Source: Eulemur rufifrons (Eukaryota > Chordata > Mammalia > Primates > Lemuridae). From it: a stretch of DNA of 64,000 bases. The position numbers and the translations under genes are program-made. How positions within the stretch are numbered: position 1 is the first letter of the stretch; each line of letters begins with the position of its first letter. Where the stretch lies: NCBI RefSeq assembly GCF_041146395.1, contig NC_090997.1:33521501-33585500 (forward strand). The letters run 5' to 3'. The notes below the pieces were generated by a model, which did not search any database, was not told the origin of the DNA, and saw only the letters and a program-made list of their open reading frames with translations. Positions 1 through 12,779 of this stretch are shown here, one piece after another.

Positions 1-918
1 AATTTGATCTCTTCAAAACCATTGACTAAACTAAAAGAATTTCAGCTATTAATAGTGCTGATTATTACCATTAATTACTCTTGCTATGAAATAATTCTGA
101 TCACCTCTACTAATTGATATGTCCCTAAGATTTGTGCATCAACCTCAACCTTTGGTAATATTCCTTTCACTTTTAATTATGTATATTTGAGCCCCCTGCA
201 TTGGGAGAAATTAAATCTAGAAACTTCTCAGATGTACACTGTATTTAATTTGAGGTGTAATGAAATGCCATGTGAAAGTTTTAAATATTCAATAATGTAA
301 TGCAGACTGTGAGATTTATAAGGGCACAAATATATATTTCAGATTAGATGGTCAGTTGCAGAGATAAACTTAGTCTATTAAGCCTTCCACCATGGTAAAT
401 AGCTTCCCCAAAGTGTCCTGTTCTTGACTTGAATCCTTAATTTTTATGATCTTAGACCTACATTCTGCTACAAATATGCAAAAGAGAACAAGATCTGATA
501 TGACAATGGGGCATTATCTTCATGTAGAAATAATAATTCAAATGGTAGGCATGAATTGAGAAGATAAAGAAAAATGAACCATAATGTAGTGTCAAACACT
601 TGCTGTTTGATACTAAGTCGGAGAGACCTGGCACCTGTCTTCCAAGTGTATACATTATTCATGGTGCCTTTTTATTGTTAGGTCACTTTAAGAAATCAGC
701 ACATTAATTGTCTTGGGACACATATCTCAAATATAATGAGATGTCTTATTTTCAGAATTATGCTGCCAGTTCCTTTAATCAAAAGTATGTTTCATTTCAT
801 TAATAATCCTATACTCAATTTTAAATACATCATAAAAGAATGTAGGATTAATTCCTCAAACTAATAAACTTATGTTTCAAAATGAGTCTTGGGAACTTAC
901 AAATTTGTAATTATCCAG
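1..918 (+). other. RIMS2: RIMS2 intron, 3' part
   Basis: AT-rich intronic sequence that ends at the AG at 917-918. Short antisense open frames around 458-662 have no recognisable homology or codon structure. I see no repeat or other gene here. Confidence 0.85.
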
Positions 919-1018
919 GTTGTTGGAGGAAAAATGACTGACTTAGGACGCCTTGGTGCTTTCATCACCAAAGTAAAGAAGGGTAGCCTAGCAGATGTAG
1001 TTGGACACCTAAGAGCAG
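919..1018 (+). CDS. RIMS2: RIMS2 exon: PDZ domain, first visible part
   Basis: 100 nt, starts in phase 0 and ends with one base (G) carried over. It encodes VVGGKMTDLGRLGAF followed by ITKVKKGSLADVVGHLRAG. This is the middle of the PDZ fold: the strand after the carboxylate-binding loop (which is in the previous exon, outside the window) through the helix and turn leading to GDEVLEWNG. The RIM PDZ is known to bind the C termini of ELKS/CAST proteins and of P/Q- and N-type calcium channels. Borders are CCAG (acceptor at 917-918) and GTAAAG (donor at 1019). Confidence 0.96.
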
Positions 1019-2135
1019 GTAAAGTTCTTTTTTTAACATTTAAACAATGTGTTCTCTATGAATGAGCTCGTGGTTTTCAATTTTGGCTTAGTTATATATA
1101 TATATTTATATATGTCAATTATGTTCATTAATTTTAATGCAGGGATAAAGATTTTTTTCCTGATATGGATACTTACCAATTGCAATAATAAGTAACTATA
1201 CATCAGCAGCAATTTGGAGAGAGTGAGAGTATGAATCTCTTTTCTTTACATAAAAATAAATAGATGCAAATAGAGAACAATTACTCATTTTATAGATGGC
1301 TTCATAATATTGCTACAAAACTTCAAATTTAAAACATTTTAGCTTTGGGAAAAAAAATCCCATATTACTACTTAATTAGTTTATATTTTAAGCCATAGTA
1401 ATTACTAAAGTTTTTCATAGTGATCACAAAACTTACTCAGGAACAGCATTTGTTATAAAAAATAATCATAATCACATTTCTTATACAGATTATTTAATAA
1501 AATCTTTGTTACTTTAAATGTGACATATATTGTACTCCTGTGCATGTGCTACTTCTTGGTATTTGGGAATTTATTTATGTTGCCTTGAAATCGTAACATA
1601 ACACAATACAATCATTTAATATATTTAAATGTACCATATATTTAGATGTAACATTTTAAAATCTATTTTTGGTAAATTGTTAACTTTTTATTTTAGATAA
1701 AATCATATTACATATTTCTTCCAATTGACTCTACTCTAGTTTAGTAGAAATCTTCTTAGAGTGTCTTTTTATGCATTTGCCAGACAATTATAAAGAAAAC
1801 AGTTGGCTGAACTGTAGAACTGAAGACTAATAACCTATAACACATAGAAAGAGAACATTTTCACACTGTTTTCAGTTTTTAAACCTTAAGATTGTAATTC
1901 TTGAGAACTTTGGAAAAATATTCTAGGACTCTTAAAGACTTTTCAATGTAATTATTTACCAGAATATCAGTTCAAAATCATTTTAGGTTTTGTTCTTTGA
2001 TAGAAACAAAGGGAGGGAGAAAACCCTAATGAGGAATTTTTCTCCATCTACTATACAGCTTTGGATATGTATGGAAGTATGGTACATTCTTGTTTCTTAT
2101 CAGGGACCAGTTAGGATTCAATAAAAAATAATTCA

Positions 2136-2483
2136 GGCCGGGCGCGGTGGCTCACGCCTGTAATCCTAGCACTCTGGGAGGCCGAGGTGGGCGGATCGTT
2201 TGAGCTCAGGAGTTCGAGACCAGCCTGAGCAAGAGCGAGACCCCATCTCTACTAAAAATAGAAAGAAATTATATAGACAGCTAAAAATATATATAGAAAA
2301 AATTAGCCGGGCATGGTGGCACATGCCTGTAGTCCCAGCTACTCGGGAGGCTGAGACAGGAGGATCGCTTGAGCTCAGGAGTTTGAGGTTGCTGTGAGCT
2401 AGGCTGACGCCACGGCACTCACTCTAGCCTGGGCAACAGAGTGAGACTCTGTCTCAAAAAAAAAAAAAAAAAAAAAAAAAAAA
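2136..2483 (+). mobile_element. Alu SINE, lemur-type dimer
   Basis: Starts GGCCGGGCGCGGTGGCTCAC, has A and B box regions (GTTCGAGACCAGCCTGAGCA), a second monomer beginning at TTAGCCGGGCATGGTGG and a poly(A) tail. The two monomers are joined by an extended AT-rich linker (near 2262-2302) not present in human Alu. The target-site duplication is A-rich plus AATAATTCA, 5' copy ending at 2135 and 3' copy ending at 2490. The near-consensus sequence suggests a fairly young insertion. Confidence 0.95.
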
Positions 2484-2989
2484 TAATTCAATCAGAGATG
2501 ACTGTCAATAAACTGAGTCTCTGTCTAATGACTCAAAAATAAGCCTCAGAAAGTATAGAATTCCTTGTTGGCTGATGTAATATAACTTTAAATACTTTTA
2601 AAGCCTGAATTTTCAGATCAGATTATAAACACAGTGGCTTTTGATATTATCATTGTGTTTTAATACAAAATTACTTAAGAAGTTAAAGAAATGTGTGTTC
2701 TTTATAAAATATCCCTTAGTGATTAATTTCATTTGTTTAATACCCTCACAAGATGAGAGCCTGAGGACTTAAATCTAAAATGTTAAAAGCTAAACTTAAA
2801 TACAGACACATGTACATTTCACTTTAAGCAATTTATGTATTTGAAGAAAGTAAAGTTTTTGTAGACTCAATCATATATTTTATTTGATTTATATTATTAT
2901 TTAGGAATTTTTTCTTCTATTTGCATGTCAACATATTTGGCCTATAAAACTACAGTGCTATTTTTTTTTATTGGTGTGACCTTTATTCA

Positions 2990-3595
2990 ACATTTGCAAT
3001 CTTGTTTTAATCCTGCCATACCTTTCTCCAGTCCTGCCCTCCTTTTAGTCTGTGCACTGCACTGACTGCTATTTGATTTAACCATCGAAAACACAAAAGT
3101 GACACTGGTTCTATCCTTATTATTAAGATCCTTCAGTGTCTCCTGGTCATCATTTGTTCACGTCAAAGCTCTGTAGCCTTGTTCTTTACTAACACTTTCA
3201 GCCCTCCAGCAGTGCCAGTCAGTCTGTAGGTCCCTGGCAAGCTGTTTCCCACCTACAAGATGTGGTAGGGGCCTCTTGTCTACTTCCGTTGCTCTTCTGC
3301 TCTGCCTGTTGAAGTCCATTCCATCTTTCAAAATTCATCTGAAGCTGCCTTAATTCTAAATTGGTTCCTGATACCCTACTGGGAGCAATAACTCATTACT
3401 ACCTCCTTGGCTCCACCTGGCTCTATTTCTGTTCCTCAAATGAACTTGTCATTGTGTATAACATATTTTATTTGTTTTGTATTATTTCTCTGCCACCAAA
3501 TTTAAAGACAGAGAAAGTGTCATATTCATCTTTGTACCCTCATTGTCTACATCCCTGCCTGAAGAAATTATCCATATACAAATAGTGCTAAAGAG
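2990..3595 (+). mobile_element. L2 LINE fragment (degenerate)
   Basis: Recognised by the L2 3'-region order: CTTCAGTGTCTCCTGG, a Cys/Leu-rich pyrimidine-rich coding remnant, CTCTGCCTGTTGAAGTCCA, CATCTTTCAAAATTCATCTG, and the 3' part near ATTCATCTTTGTACCC. The family call rests on memory of the L2 consensus. The 74-codon open frame at 3361-3585 lies in this repeat and is not a gene. Confidence 0.65.
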
Positions 3596-3848
3596 ATTAC
3601 ATTCTGATATAGGAGTTATTTATCTGTAAATAAATAAGCATATGTATTAAGATAATTTGATAATATTAAAAGTTGTGCTTCCAGGTTGATGTCTAGAAAG
3701 AGGAGAATTTTATAATGCAGTGCTTTTACAAAATGTTGGTTACAACTCATGTAGTAAAATCAATGCAATGGTTTGCATCAATCATTAAAAAAATTGAAAT
3801 AGAATAGAAAATATCAGGGTAAGTATTGTTTCATAAAGTATTTTCCAG

Positions 3849-3910
3849 TATATATGTATGTATATGGATATATATACATACATATATTCATATTCATATT
3901 ATATATGTGT
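3849..3910. repeat. TATG/TATA microsatellite
   Basis: Alternating TATGTATG, ATATATACATACATAT and TTCATATTCATATT units over about 60 bp. The sequence is partly self-complementary. Confidence 0.8.
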
Positions 3911-5382
3911 ACTGGGCCACGATGTAAACTTTATTTCTTCTCTTGGTCAAAAAATTTGAAAACATTCCTAATATATTATAAATTTGCAATTATTTATTTT
4001 TGTTTTCTTTTACAGTGAAGTGTATTCATTGCCTACTTGAAATACTTTTCTAACTGTTTAGGGCAAACTATTAGAAGTTATTTAAATATTGGTAAGAACT
4101 ATAGTATTTTAAAAAACCAAAGCAGCATCATGTGCTTTTTACATATTTACTTTTTACTTTTAGTAGGCAAACACCTGGGAAAAACAAATAATTACTTTAA
4201 GATAATACTAGTAAAACAGTTTTTTTCTACTTTTGTTAAAAAAAGACCTAGCTAAAAACTAAAAGATTTTATGTTTATATCTAGCTTTAAGATGTATAAT
4301 GATGATTGACCCTGTATTTCAACACATATTTATTTAGCTACCAAAATGTTCTAGACACTGAGAACAATAAAATAAACATGAACATCAAAGAATAAAGACA
4401 CCTCAATGTGTTATTGAGGCTGAGGTATTTCAGCTGAGCCTACCATTTTGAATTGAAGGATCCTGGGCAGGAACCATTTGGGATCTAAAACTGCTTAAAT
4501 ATTTATGAAAACAAATAATGTTTTTCCAGATGGTTAATGGTGAAAACTCTAGACTCTAGTTGATATAACAACTATGAGTTGTTAGCCCATATTTTAATAC
4601 AACATCATATTACTCCCTTTGTTTAATCTTAGAATATTTAACAAACTAGTAAGTAGTATGTTAATTTTTTATGATTTTAAAATATTTCCTATTTGTACTT
4701 TAATGTTCACAATATAGATTATATATAGAATATACGTGTTTTGAACATCTGGAAGGGGGTTAACTGTCATGCAACAGTTTTACATCTGCTTGCTTGTAAC
4801 TTTGCCATAGCTACTTGCGATGGGTGTGAATTCAAATCCTTTCATGCATTTTTATTCTGTTGTGCATCTGGTGAAGACAATGAAGCATGACTTATGATTG
4901 GAAACTTCATGCTAATAAATGTTAATTGCTGTTTCTACCAAAATAAAATAGGATTTAATGTACAGTTTAATAAGAATCTTTCATATATAGAGCCGCCTAC
5001 ATTTATTATATAGAGGGCATGCTGCTAATTATTATTTTCTAATGTTTCCAAATAGGCTGTGCTAATTCCATCCCATAGCATGAGATTATTTTTATATTAT
5101 TTCTGGTATATCTCAAAATATAAAGGTAGTTTTGTCTTGTACTATTTCCAGTGACCAGTAATATTCTGGGGGAAAAAAAAAGAAAAACAAAGAAAAGAAA
5201 AAAAAGTGTTTAGAAGAACCATTTAGCTGACATTATATGGCAATAAATTTGCTTTTGAGAGCAGAACCTAGACAATTAAACTATTTGTATATGTTTTGCA
5301 TTTCTTTGTTAAAAAAGAGAAAAGATAAGAAAAATAAACAGAATATATAAGGTAAAAAAATACCCTTTTTTTTAAATTCAAG

Positions 5383-5506
5383 GGGATGAAGTTCTAGAAT
5401 GGAATGGTAAACCCCTGCCGGGAGCTACAAATGAAGAAGTTTACAACATTATTTTAGAATCAAAATCAGAACCTCAAGTTGAAATTATTGTTTCAAGGCC
5501 TATTGG
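5383..5506 (+). CDS. RIMS2: RIMS2 exon: PDZ domain, end
   Basis: 124 nt. It takes the single G from the previous exon (Gly) and ends with GG carried over. It encodes GDEVLEWNGKPLPGATNEE and ILESKSEPQVEIIVSRPIG, the last helix and strand of the PDZ domain. Acceptor TTCAAG at 5377-5382, donor GTAAGG at 5507. The bases before the acceptor are T-rich (TACCCTTTTTTTTAAATTC). Confidence 0.97.
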
Positions 5507-8500
5507 GTAAGGCTAAAAAAACTTACTTTTTAAGTTTAGTAAATTACATGTATTAGCAGGGTTTTAAAAAGAATTTTATACATTCATACAGTACATGTTA
5601 ACATGGATAGTTTTTTCATCAATTATGGGCATACATGTTAGATTTTTTAAATTTCTTAATTTTTTAAACTAGAATACTGAATTTTCTCCACTACATTTTA
5701 GAAGCTCCACAATTTAACAATTGTAATACCAAAAGTTTTGATATGTATTTTTCACAAGTGAAGTATAAAGTAAAAGTATTTTCTTTTAATGGCAGAACTA
5801 TTTATTTTTAGTAATTCTAATTTAATAAGTGGTATTTCCTTTAAAGGAACCACTAGCAAACTCCTCTTGTAATATTTAAATGTTAATAACTTCATATGTC
5901 TTCATGAACTTTTTTATTATTCCACTGAGGATAGAATATTTTTTCTATATCTTTACCCATGCGTAGTTTAACTTTATTTAAAATGAAGCAAGAAGTATTA
6001 AATATTTTAACATTTTAATTCTTCATAATAATTGGTGTAATATTTTTAAAACCTCAATTTTCAGCATAATTTAATTACCTACAGACAATGGGAGATTTAC
6101 TATATCTGTGTATAGCTTTCCCCATATTGTTAGCTTTTTCTGGCAAACCCATAAAGTCCAGAATAAATATTCATTTTGCCAGTCTATAATTTTTGGAAGG
6201 CATTTTGAACTGTCTCATTAAAGTTGGCTTAATGTTTGAATGTGTTCTTGAAAATAATTCTTTTTTTACCTATTCTCCAAGATATTATAGAGCCATTAAT
6301 TCAAGACTTTTTTGTTGAAAGAGTGATAACCTTAAATTTTTGTTGCCCTCATGAATATATGTCAATGCAAAACATACAAGAAAGTATAATTATAATTCTC
6401 AAAGAATGAAAATGTATGATCATATACCAAAGAATAATATTAATATATAAAACTCTAAAATAAGGGCAAGCTTGAAACCAATTTTAAGTGGTGATTATTA
6501 AGAATGAAGACATTTACAGAAGTATTGTACATTTCCATGTAGATTTTTAAAATAACAACACTATAATTTATGCTAGTTTTCCATGACATATGTTCTAGTG
6601 CTGAGGTAAATAAGAGGCTGAAAAAGAGGTAAGTAAATTGGAAAATGAATCAAAAGTATAAAAATTAAAATTTAAAATCAAGCATTGTGCACATTGCACA
6701 TACTTTCACATGTATAGTGGTTTAAAAGTAATCAGCTAAAATATGATTGATTCATGGTGACTTACAAAAGTTAAAGACAATTAAAGTAGACTGGAATAAC
6801 ATTATTTTTACTTTGTATGAAAACTGCTTAAGAAGTAATCATTTGCATAGCCAAACCCTAAAGGATCATGGATTATGGAATGCAAAGGAATATGTAATAC
6901 AAAGATTATAATTGAATAATAATCAAAGCTACATCAACATTATTAGAACCCTAGAAGAATAATTCTAGCTATGTGTTAATAATTATGTTAAATGTAGTTG
7001 AATTTAGCAACTATAATTTAAAGCAGAGTGCAAATATTTATTCATAACTTAGTGGCATAGTGATTTTAGGAATCATTCCAAATATATCTTGCATACACAT
7101 TTATCAGCATGGTCTAAGAGGCAGCAGCCATCTTGAGGTATTGACCATTTTTGTGACTCCACCAAATACAATATCCTTTACTTTTATGCTTATAATTGTT
7201 ATTCAAATTACTCTGCCACCTAACTTGTGAGTAGAAGTAATTAAGAAGTCTTGTGTAAACATCAAGTGGAAATTTCATGCCTGAAAATATTACTAAAGTA
7301 ATTAACATAAATAAATTTGATTCATAATCACTTAAATTTTTTTTCAACAACTTTCCTCGCCATCATTCTTTCATAGACACATAAAATTCAAAGTCTGTAC
7401 CTGGCTCTAGAGTTCCAGATTCTAATACAGGACTATGAAGTTGATTTTTGAAGAATTCATAGTATCTGAAAAATGATTGTTCCTGGATTTTTTACAATTT
7501 ACTCTTATTTGCTTAAATGAATTTAGAAAAAGATGCCAGAAGATAAATAGGTGGTCTTGTATCTTAAGTAATGTAAATTAGTCTATTAATTATAAATTCA
7601 TATAAATGATTTATTTTATTTAAAATGTTAGTCATACAAAAATATATAATAAAATATATTTTATAAAACACACAGCATAGTGTGTATTGTCATCTGTAAG
7701 AAGTATAAATTGTAGGTGGTTATGAAGATTACTTTACACAAAAAAGCGAAAATGAGGAGTCCAGAGAACAATCAGAGAAAGGTGTTTTTGTTTCCATTCC
7801 CCTGAAAAGTGAAAAGAAAATCAAAGTGAAGTTAGGTCCCAAGGTAAGTGGTTAGAAATTCTTAAATATGCTGATAATTCTGTTGGCACTAGCTCACTCC
7901 AGTCTGCTTTAATATGTCATGTTAATATTTGCATACTGTTAATCTCCTTCAATTAATACTAAAATATCTTTGGAAAATGAGAGGTAAAGTAGTCCTATGC
8001 AGTACAATACCCAAGCCAAGGTGATCCAGGGTTCTTAAGGTCACAGTGGGTAATGGCTTAAGCTGAGGTTATATTAAATATTTCTTCAGAGTAATTTGTA
8101 AGTGTGGCAGGAATGGGTGTTCTCACAAGTCACTTTCTACCCATACAATAAATAGCCATATATTTAGCTAACTTCAGTATAGAGATTTGAATCTCTATAA
8201 AGGGTATATATGTGTATATGTATTATATATTCACATATATAAAATATTTTGGCTTTTTTGTTGCAAGCTTGAAACATTTTTAATTTCCAAAGCAATTCAT
8301 TCTTTTCATTTTATTAACTTTGCCCATGATATTCACCATATCATTTTATTATCAAGATGTTTCCATCTCTTTCATTCAGTAAACTCTTTCAGATGTGTTT
8401 GTAAAGCATATTACTGATTTGTAAAATTTGTGTCATTTTGATTTTCTAGAACCGAAGTAAAATATTACCTTTAACATTTTTTTATTTCCAAAACCTGCTG

Positions 8501-8792
8501 TTTTGGTAGTAAAAATATTGTGGTGATTTTTGCCACAATATTAATCTGATTGTTGTCATGTTAAAATGTTTTGCTATTAAATATATAAAAACTTATTTTT
8601 ATTGCAGTTTTTTTTGTGTGGTGTTTGACATTCATGTACATTAGTAGTTACCTTAATATTAATAGTAACTTCTGTTCATTTCCACACCTGTAAAGACCCA
8701 AAAGGAGTTTTTACATCACATAAGGTGACTATGATTGCCTCAGGCAGGGTAGTTCAGCTAATCAGATTTTCACCATAAACTGTTTCTTTTAG
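5507..8792 (+). other. RIMS2: RIMS2 intron
   Basis: 3.29 kb, AT-rich. I recognise no transposon. It contains an exon-like stretch at 7716-7843 with a consensus donor (listed separately). The antisense open frame at 7114-7350 has no recognisable homology. Confidence 0.85.
7716..7843 (+). other. Candidate cryptic exon in a RIMS2 intron
   Basis: 128 nt bounded by TTGTAG at 7710-7715 and AAG/GTAAGT at 7841-7849, a consensus donor. One frame is open throughout and looks protein-like, rich in Glu, Lys and Ser (starts GYEDYFTQKSENEESREQ, ends KKIKVKLGPK). Its open frame needs one carried-over base, whereas the preceding canonical exon supplies two (that frame hits TGA at once). It would fit only after skipping exon 5383-5506, and it ends in phase 0, which the next exon cannot use. 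It is therefore not a normal RIMS2 coding exon. It could be a poison exon, part of an unannotated transcript, or chance. Confidence 0.3.
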
Positions 8793-8839
8793 TGACATTC
8801 CCCGGATTCCTGAAAGCTCCCACCCTCCACTGGAGTCCA
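8793..8839 (+). CDS. RIMS2: RIMS2 exon: PDZ-C2A linker
   Basis: 47 nt. T completes Gly (GG|T), then DIPRIPESSHPPLES, and the final A begins Ser (A|GT). Acceptor CTTTTAG before 8793, donor GTGAGT at 8840. This short Pro-rich linker is RIM2-specific in wording and helps separate the gene from RIMS1. Confidence 0.95.
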
Positions 8840-10841
8840 GTGAGTATAAGATTTCTTTTGTTATTATAAAATGTATTGAACTAATTGAAAAGTAAAGATT
8901 TACCATTTCTTTAGATATTTGATTTAAGGAATTTCTATTACTGTACTAAGGATGTCTACACTGATGCCAGAAGTTGGCAATGATGGTATTCATTGGAAAC
9001 CCAAAGAAGTTCTACTTTACTCTAAGATTTTTCTTCTCTTTTTTTAAGAGTTATACAAAACTCTTTACTGTCAATACTATTCTGCATCATGACAGGATGC
9101 TCACAGAATTCAATTAATATACCAGTAATAGTTCTGTTTGCTCCACGTAAAAATTTATTTGATTGGTAACCAGCTCAGTCTCATGATCAGTCTAGTGAAG
9201 GAACTGCATATATCGCAAATATGCATATAACTGCATATAACTGCAAATAACTGCATATAATATGCATATAACTGCATATAACTGCAAATATGCATATAAC
9301 TGCAAACTGCATATAACTGCATCACCTGGCCGGTATCATCATGGAAGTGAATGGGTGGAGTAGAAATAAACTTAACTGAACATAATGGGGTCCAGAGATT
9401 GAAACTAGAGGGTTGAAAGAATTATCTGTACGGGAATTAAAGTCACTCTGGATGAGAGAAAAGGATACTGTGTGCAATAATATGTAGACAAATAATGAAG
9501 TTTTCAATGATAATGCAGAAATGACTCCAACATTTGCCTTGCAGTGAATGGACATTAAATTAATACTTGGACTTGATTCACCAGGTGTTATTGCAGAACC
9601 CAACTTATAGAAATAGAAAATACAAGGTGATTTAGGGGAAACCAGAAATGGTGACCAGAAGGGAGAAGAAAATATATGAGTAGGATAAACAGGGAAACAG
9701 AATAGGTTAGCATATAAAAATGCATGCCGTTATGGTCTGCACACCTGCTAGAGATGGTCCCAAATTTGGCTTAGAGCTTTCTGGTGACCAATGCAAAGAA
9801 GGAAATGGGGCTATTTGCATAATTTATAGGATTAATACGATTTTTAAAAACCTGATTACTATAATATTAGAAACAAACAGCTTATTAGAAGCAACAATAT
9901 TCCTGTTCCGAGACCCGAGGGAAAAAATAATTCTAAATATACCAGGTAAAAGAGACATAATAACAAAGACTTTTATAGAGCTGTCTCGTAAGTTAAAAGT
10001 CTTTGGAGGACACAAAATGATGCTGTAAGACTTAATTTAGACTTAATTATGAGTACTGAAAAAACTGTGTGGCTTGCATACCCTTAGGCAATTCTCCACA
10101 AATAGTATTCGTCAATGAAGATTTACTAAGTTTTGAATGGCTGTGAGTTCAAGGTTATACTTACTGGGGAAATAGCATTCTACAGATATTATATACTGCT
10201 GTATGTGTTAGGGTACATTTTAACAATGAAGAGCTTCATGGGAGTGACTGAGAGGAGAACCAGCTTCCTCCATGTAAAGGTGAAACAAGACACTTGTGAA
10301 TTACTAGAAGCAGCATTCTCAGAGGTTCAAGAGATTCATTTATAAAATCAAAACTAAGAGAGATGGTATATCTGATTTTAAAACGATGATGAAATCTAAG
10401 TTTATGTGTGGCTCATAAATTATATATGCATTCATTTTAATTTCTCAGTAAGGACAGTTCATAATATATGGTCTATTATCCAAGATAATTAACCTAACAA
10501 GCATCATCTTCCTTATCTCTGAAGCATGATGCCTTTACATATGTGAAGTTATATGAGAACCTATACAATACAAAGCCCTCCAGAAATGTAGATCAATACT
10601 TCCCAATTGAAACAAATAACAACATTTTGTTCCATCATTTTACATATCTTTAAAATATGCAATTAACCAAAGATGACGAATAATAACTTTCTACAACTAT
10701 TCCGTTAAAATTAGGTGCTATTATCAATGGTATTAATTATGGTTTTATATAAATAACAGATGTATTTAACTTTTTATAAAAATGATTTATTTCCTCCACT
10801 TACAAATACTACTTAGATTTTTTTTTTTTTTCTTATTTTAG
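8840..10841 (+). other. RIMS2: RIMS2 intron
   Basis: 2.0 kb. Holds a 10-11 bp minisatellite (9202-9322) followed by about 1 kb (9330-10350) of less AT-rich sequence in which I recognise no repeat family, although it contains open frames on both strands (93 codons antisense, 102 codons sense) without recognisable homology. Ends in a poly-T tract and the acceptor TTATTTTAG. Confidence 0.85.
9202..9322. repeat. Minisatellite, 10-11 bp unit (ATATAACTGC)
   Basis: About a dozen imperfect copies of ATATAACTGC, with variants ATATGC and AAATAACTGC, arranged in higher-order blocks (GCAAATATGCATATAACTGC appears twice). The array is confined to this intron. Confidence 0.9.
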
Positions 10842-10954
10842 GTTCAAGTTCCTTTGAATCTCAGAAGATGGAAAGGCCTTCCATTTCTGTTATTTCTCCA
10901 ACAAGTCCTGGAGCTCTGAAAGATGCCCCACAAGTCTTACCAGGGCAACTTTCT
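10842..10954 (+). CDS. RIMS2: RIMS2 exon: linker before C2A
   Basis: 113 nt. GT completes Ser, then SSFESQKMERPSISVISP, then TSPGALKDAPQVLPGQLS. It ends in phase 0 at TCT with donor GTATGT at 10955. Ser/Pro-rich sequence immediately upstream of the C2A domain. The acceptor follows a strong T tract (10820-10841). Confidence 0.96.
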
Positions 10955-11099
10955 GTATGTATTTTTTGTACATGTTGGAGACCATTAGTATTTGCTCACT
11001 GTCTGAGCCTATCTTTAAAAATGTCTAGCTTTTCTTGAAGCCCACGATAAATACATAGTCACTTGATAACATAATCTATTCAATCAGAGTTTTTCATGC

Positions 11100-11215
11100 A
11101 TTTTTTGGTTATTTATTTATTCACATATTTATTCAGAAATATTTATTGAGTGCCTACAATGTGCCAGATGCTCCAAACATTAATTGATAAAGTATAACAT
11201 AGGTAAATAAAGAAT
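11100..11215 (-). mobile_element. L2 3'-end fragment
   Basis: Contains ATATTTATTGAGTGCCTACA followed by ATGTGCCAGATGCTCC, the reverse complement of the conserved L2 3' end. Short and diverged. Confidence 0.6.
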
Positions 11216-11966
11216 TCATTATTTTTGGTATGCTATTAATATATAAAAGTTTCTAAGATAAATATTTGTTTATACATAATAATTTTAGAAAGTCATGTTC
11301 TAGTTACTTAATAACCTTATTAGCCTAGAGCCTGAGAAATCCAAATTAAAATTTTTTTTTAACTTCCTAAAACTTTTGGTAAAATTCTTCATTGCCACTG
11401 ATAGAACTCTGAAAAAGCTATCATTTTCCTTAATGTCACTCTATTATGTGATCAGGAGAAAGATGGAGAAAAGAAACTATGGTTCATTATTATGAAGAGC
11501 CACAATATGGTAGAAAATGGGATGTTTGTATTAATAATTTAAAGACTTCAAATTATTATAATTTGCTTCAAATTATTCTATAAATAGTGATCTTTTGCTC
11601 TTTTGGTGATATGTGGATTTCTACAGTTGCTCTTTGCTGCTCTTCTCTTGGTTTTAAAGAGACAAAGAAGAGAAATGTGAGCTTACTTCTATTTTCAAAA
11701 CCTGTCCTGGTTTTAACTTCTACTTTTGGTATATTTAATGTCTTTTCATACACATTGTGTTTATTTTATCTGCCCTGCCATCTTTTTTTCTTTCAGTATG
11801 TGTGTAAATCTCTCATACTCTCCACTTACATTTAAAAAGGGATGAAAATCCATCTTGGTTTTGTGAAAAACACATCTCTAGTATTAATCGGGAGCCAGGG
11901 AGATGGGTTCATACAGATCCAAGTTTGAATTCGTAATCTGTTCCTTAGTATGAAAAACCAGTCTCA

Positions 11967-12257
11967 GCTGGGCATGGTGGCACGCCTGTAATCTTAGCAC
12001 TCTGGGAGGCCAAGGCGGGAGGATCGCTTGAGTTCAGGAGTTCCAGAACAGCCTGAGCAAGAGCAAGACCCCATCTCTACTAAAAATAGAAAAATTAGCC
12101 AGGCATGGTGGCCTGTGCCTGTAATCTGAGCTACTGGGGCAGGCGGGGGGTTAAGGAAGGAGAATCGCTTGAGCCCAGGAGTTTGAGGTTGCTATGACCA
12201 CAGCACTCTAGCCCAGGTGACAGAGTGAGACTCCGTCTCAAAACAAAAACAAAAAAC
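11967..12257 (+). mobile_element. Alu SINE, older type without the long linker
   Basis: Starts GCTGGGCATGGTGGCACGCC and ends in an A-rich tail (AAACAAAAACAAAAAAC). It is flanked by a perfect 14-bp target-site duplication, AAAAACCAGTCTCA, at 11953-11966 and 12258-12271. The monomer junction is the short AAAATAGAAAAATTAGCC form, unlike the other three Alus in the window. It also has a purine-rich interruption (GGCAGGCGGGGGGTTAAGG) in the right arm. Confidence 0.93.
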
Positions 12258-12779
12258 AAAAACCAGTCTCATGTTAAATTAGCTTATTTTGTTATAATGA
12301 CTCTTAAGTTTGTTCCAACATACACCCATCAAGAACAGATGTTTATATTTCTTATTCAACCATAAAATCAAAAGTAATTTCTAAATTAAAGGAAAAAAAC
12401 ATTAAAGTTAACATTGTTAAAGGTGTTAACACCACTGCTAGCATGAATACTGCACTGATTGCTCAGATTCTGATTCTTAGGAGTTTGACAATGGTATTTC
12501 AGCATGCTATTTCACCATTTTTCTAAGTCTAACTATCATAAAATCTTAGTAGAAATATCATTTGGACCTCACCAAATAGTTAGAAGTAGTTTGAAGGTCT
12601 CATTTATGTATTGTGCCCTCCTTTGTTCTTGCCCCCTTTTCTCATGAAAATTAGCCTACTATAGGTTAACTATAAAACTTAAATGAGAAAAATGCCAGAA
12701 AACACTTAGTAGTGCCTTTTATAAAGTAAGCCCATCATAAATTTGTTTCCTGATCTTTTCCAACTCCTTGTATATCATA

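Larger units (their letters stand above)
1019..5382 (+). other. RIMS2: RIMS2 intron (PDZ)
   Basis: A 4.36 kb intron holding a lemur-type Alu (2136-2483), a decayed L2 (about 2990-3590) and a (TATG/TATA)n tract (3849-3910). A purine run (GGGGGAAAAAAAAAG) sits near 5168. The rest is AT-rich sequence in which I recognise nothing. Confidence 0.9.

Noticed and set aside
2200..2397. 65-codon open frame
   Set aside because: It is entirely inside the Alu at 2136-2483.
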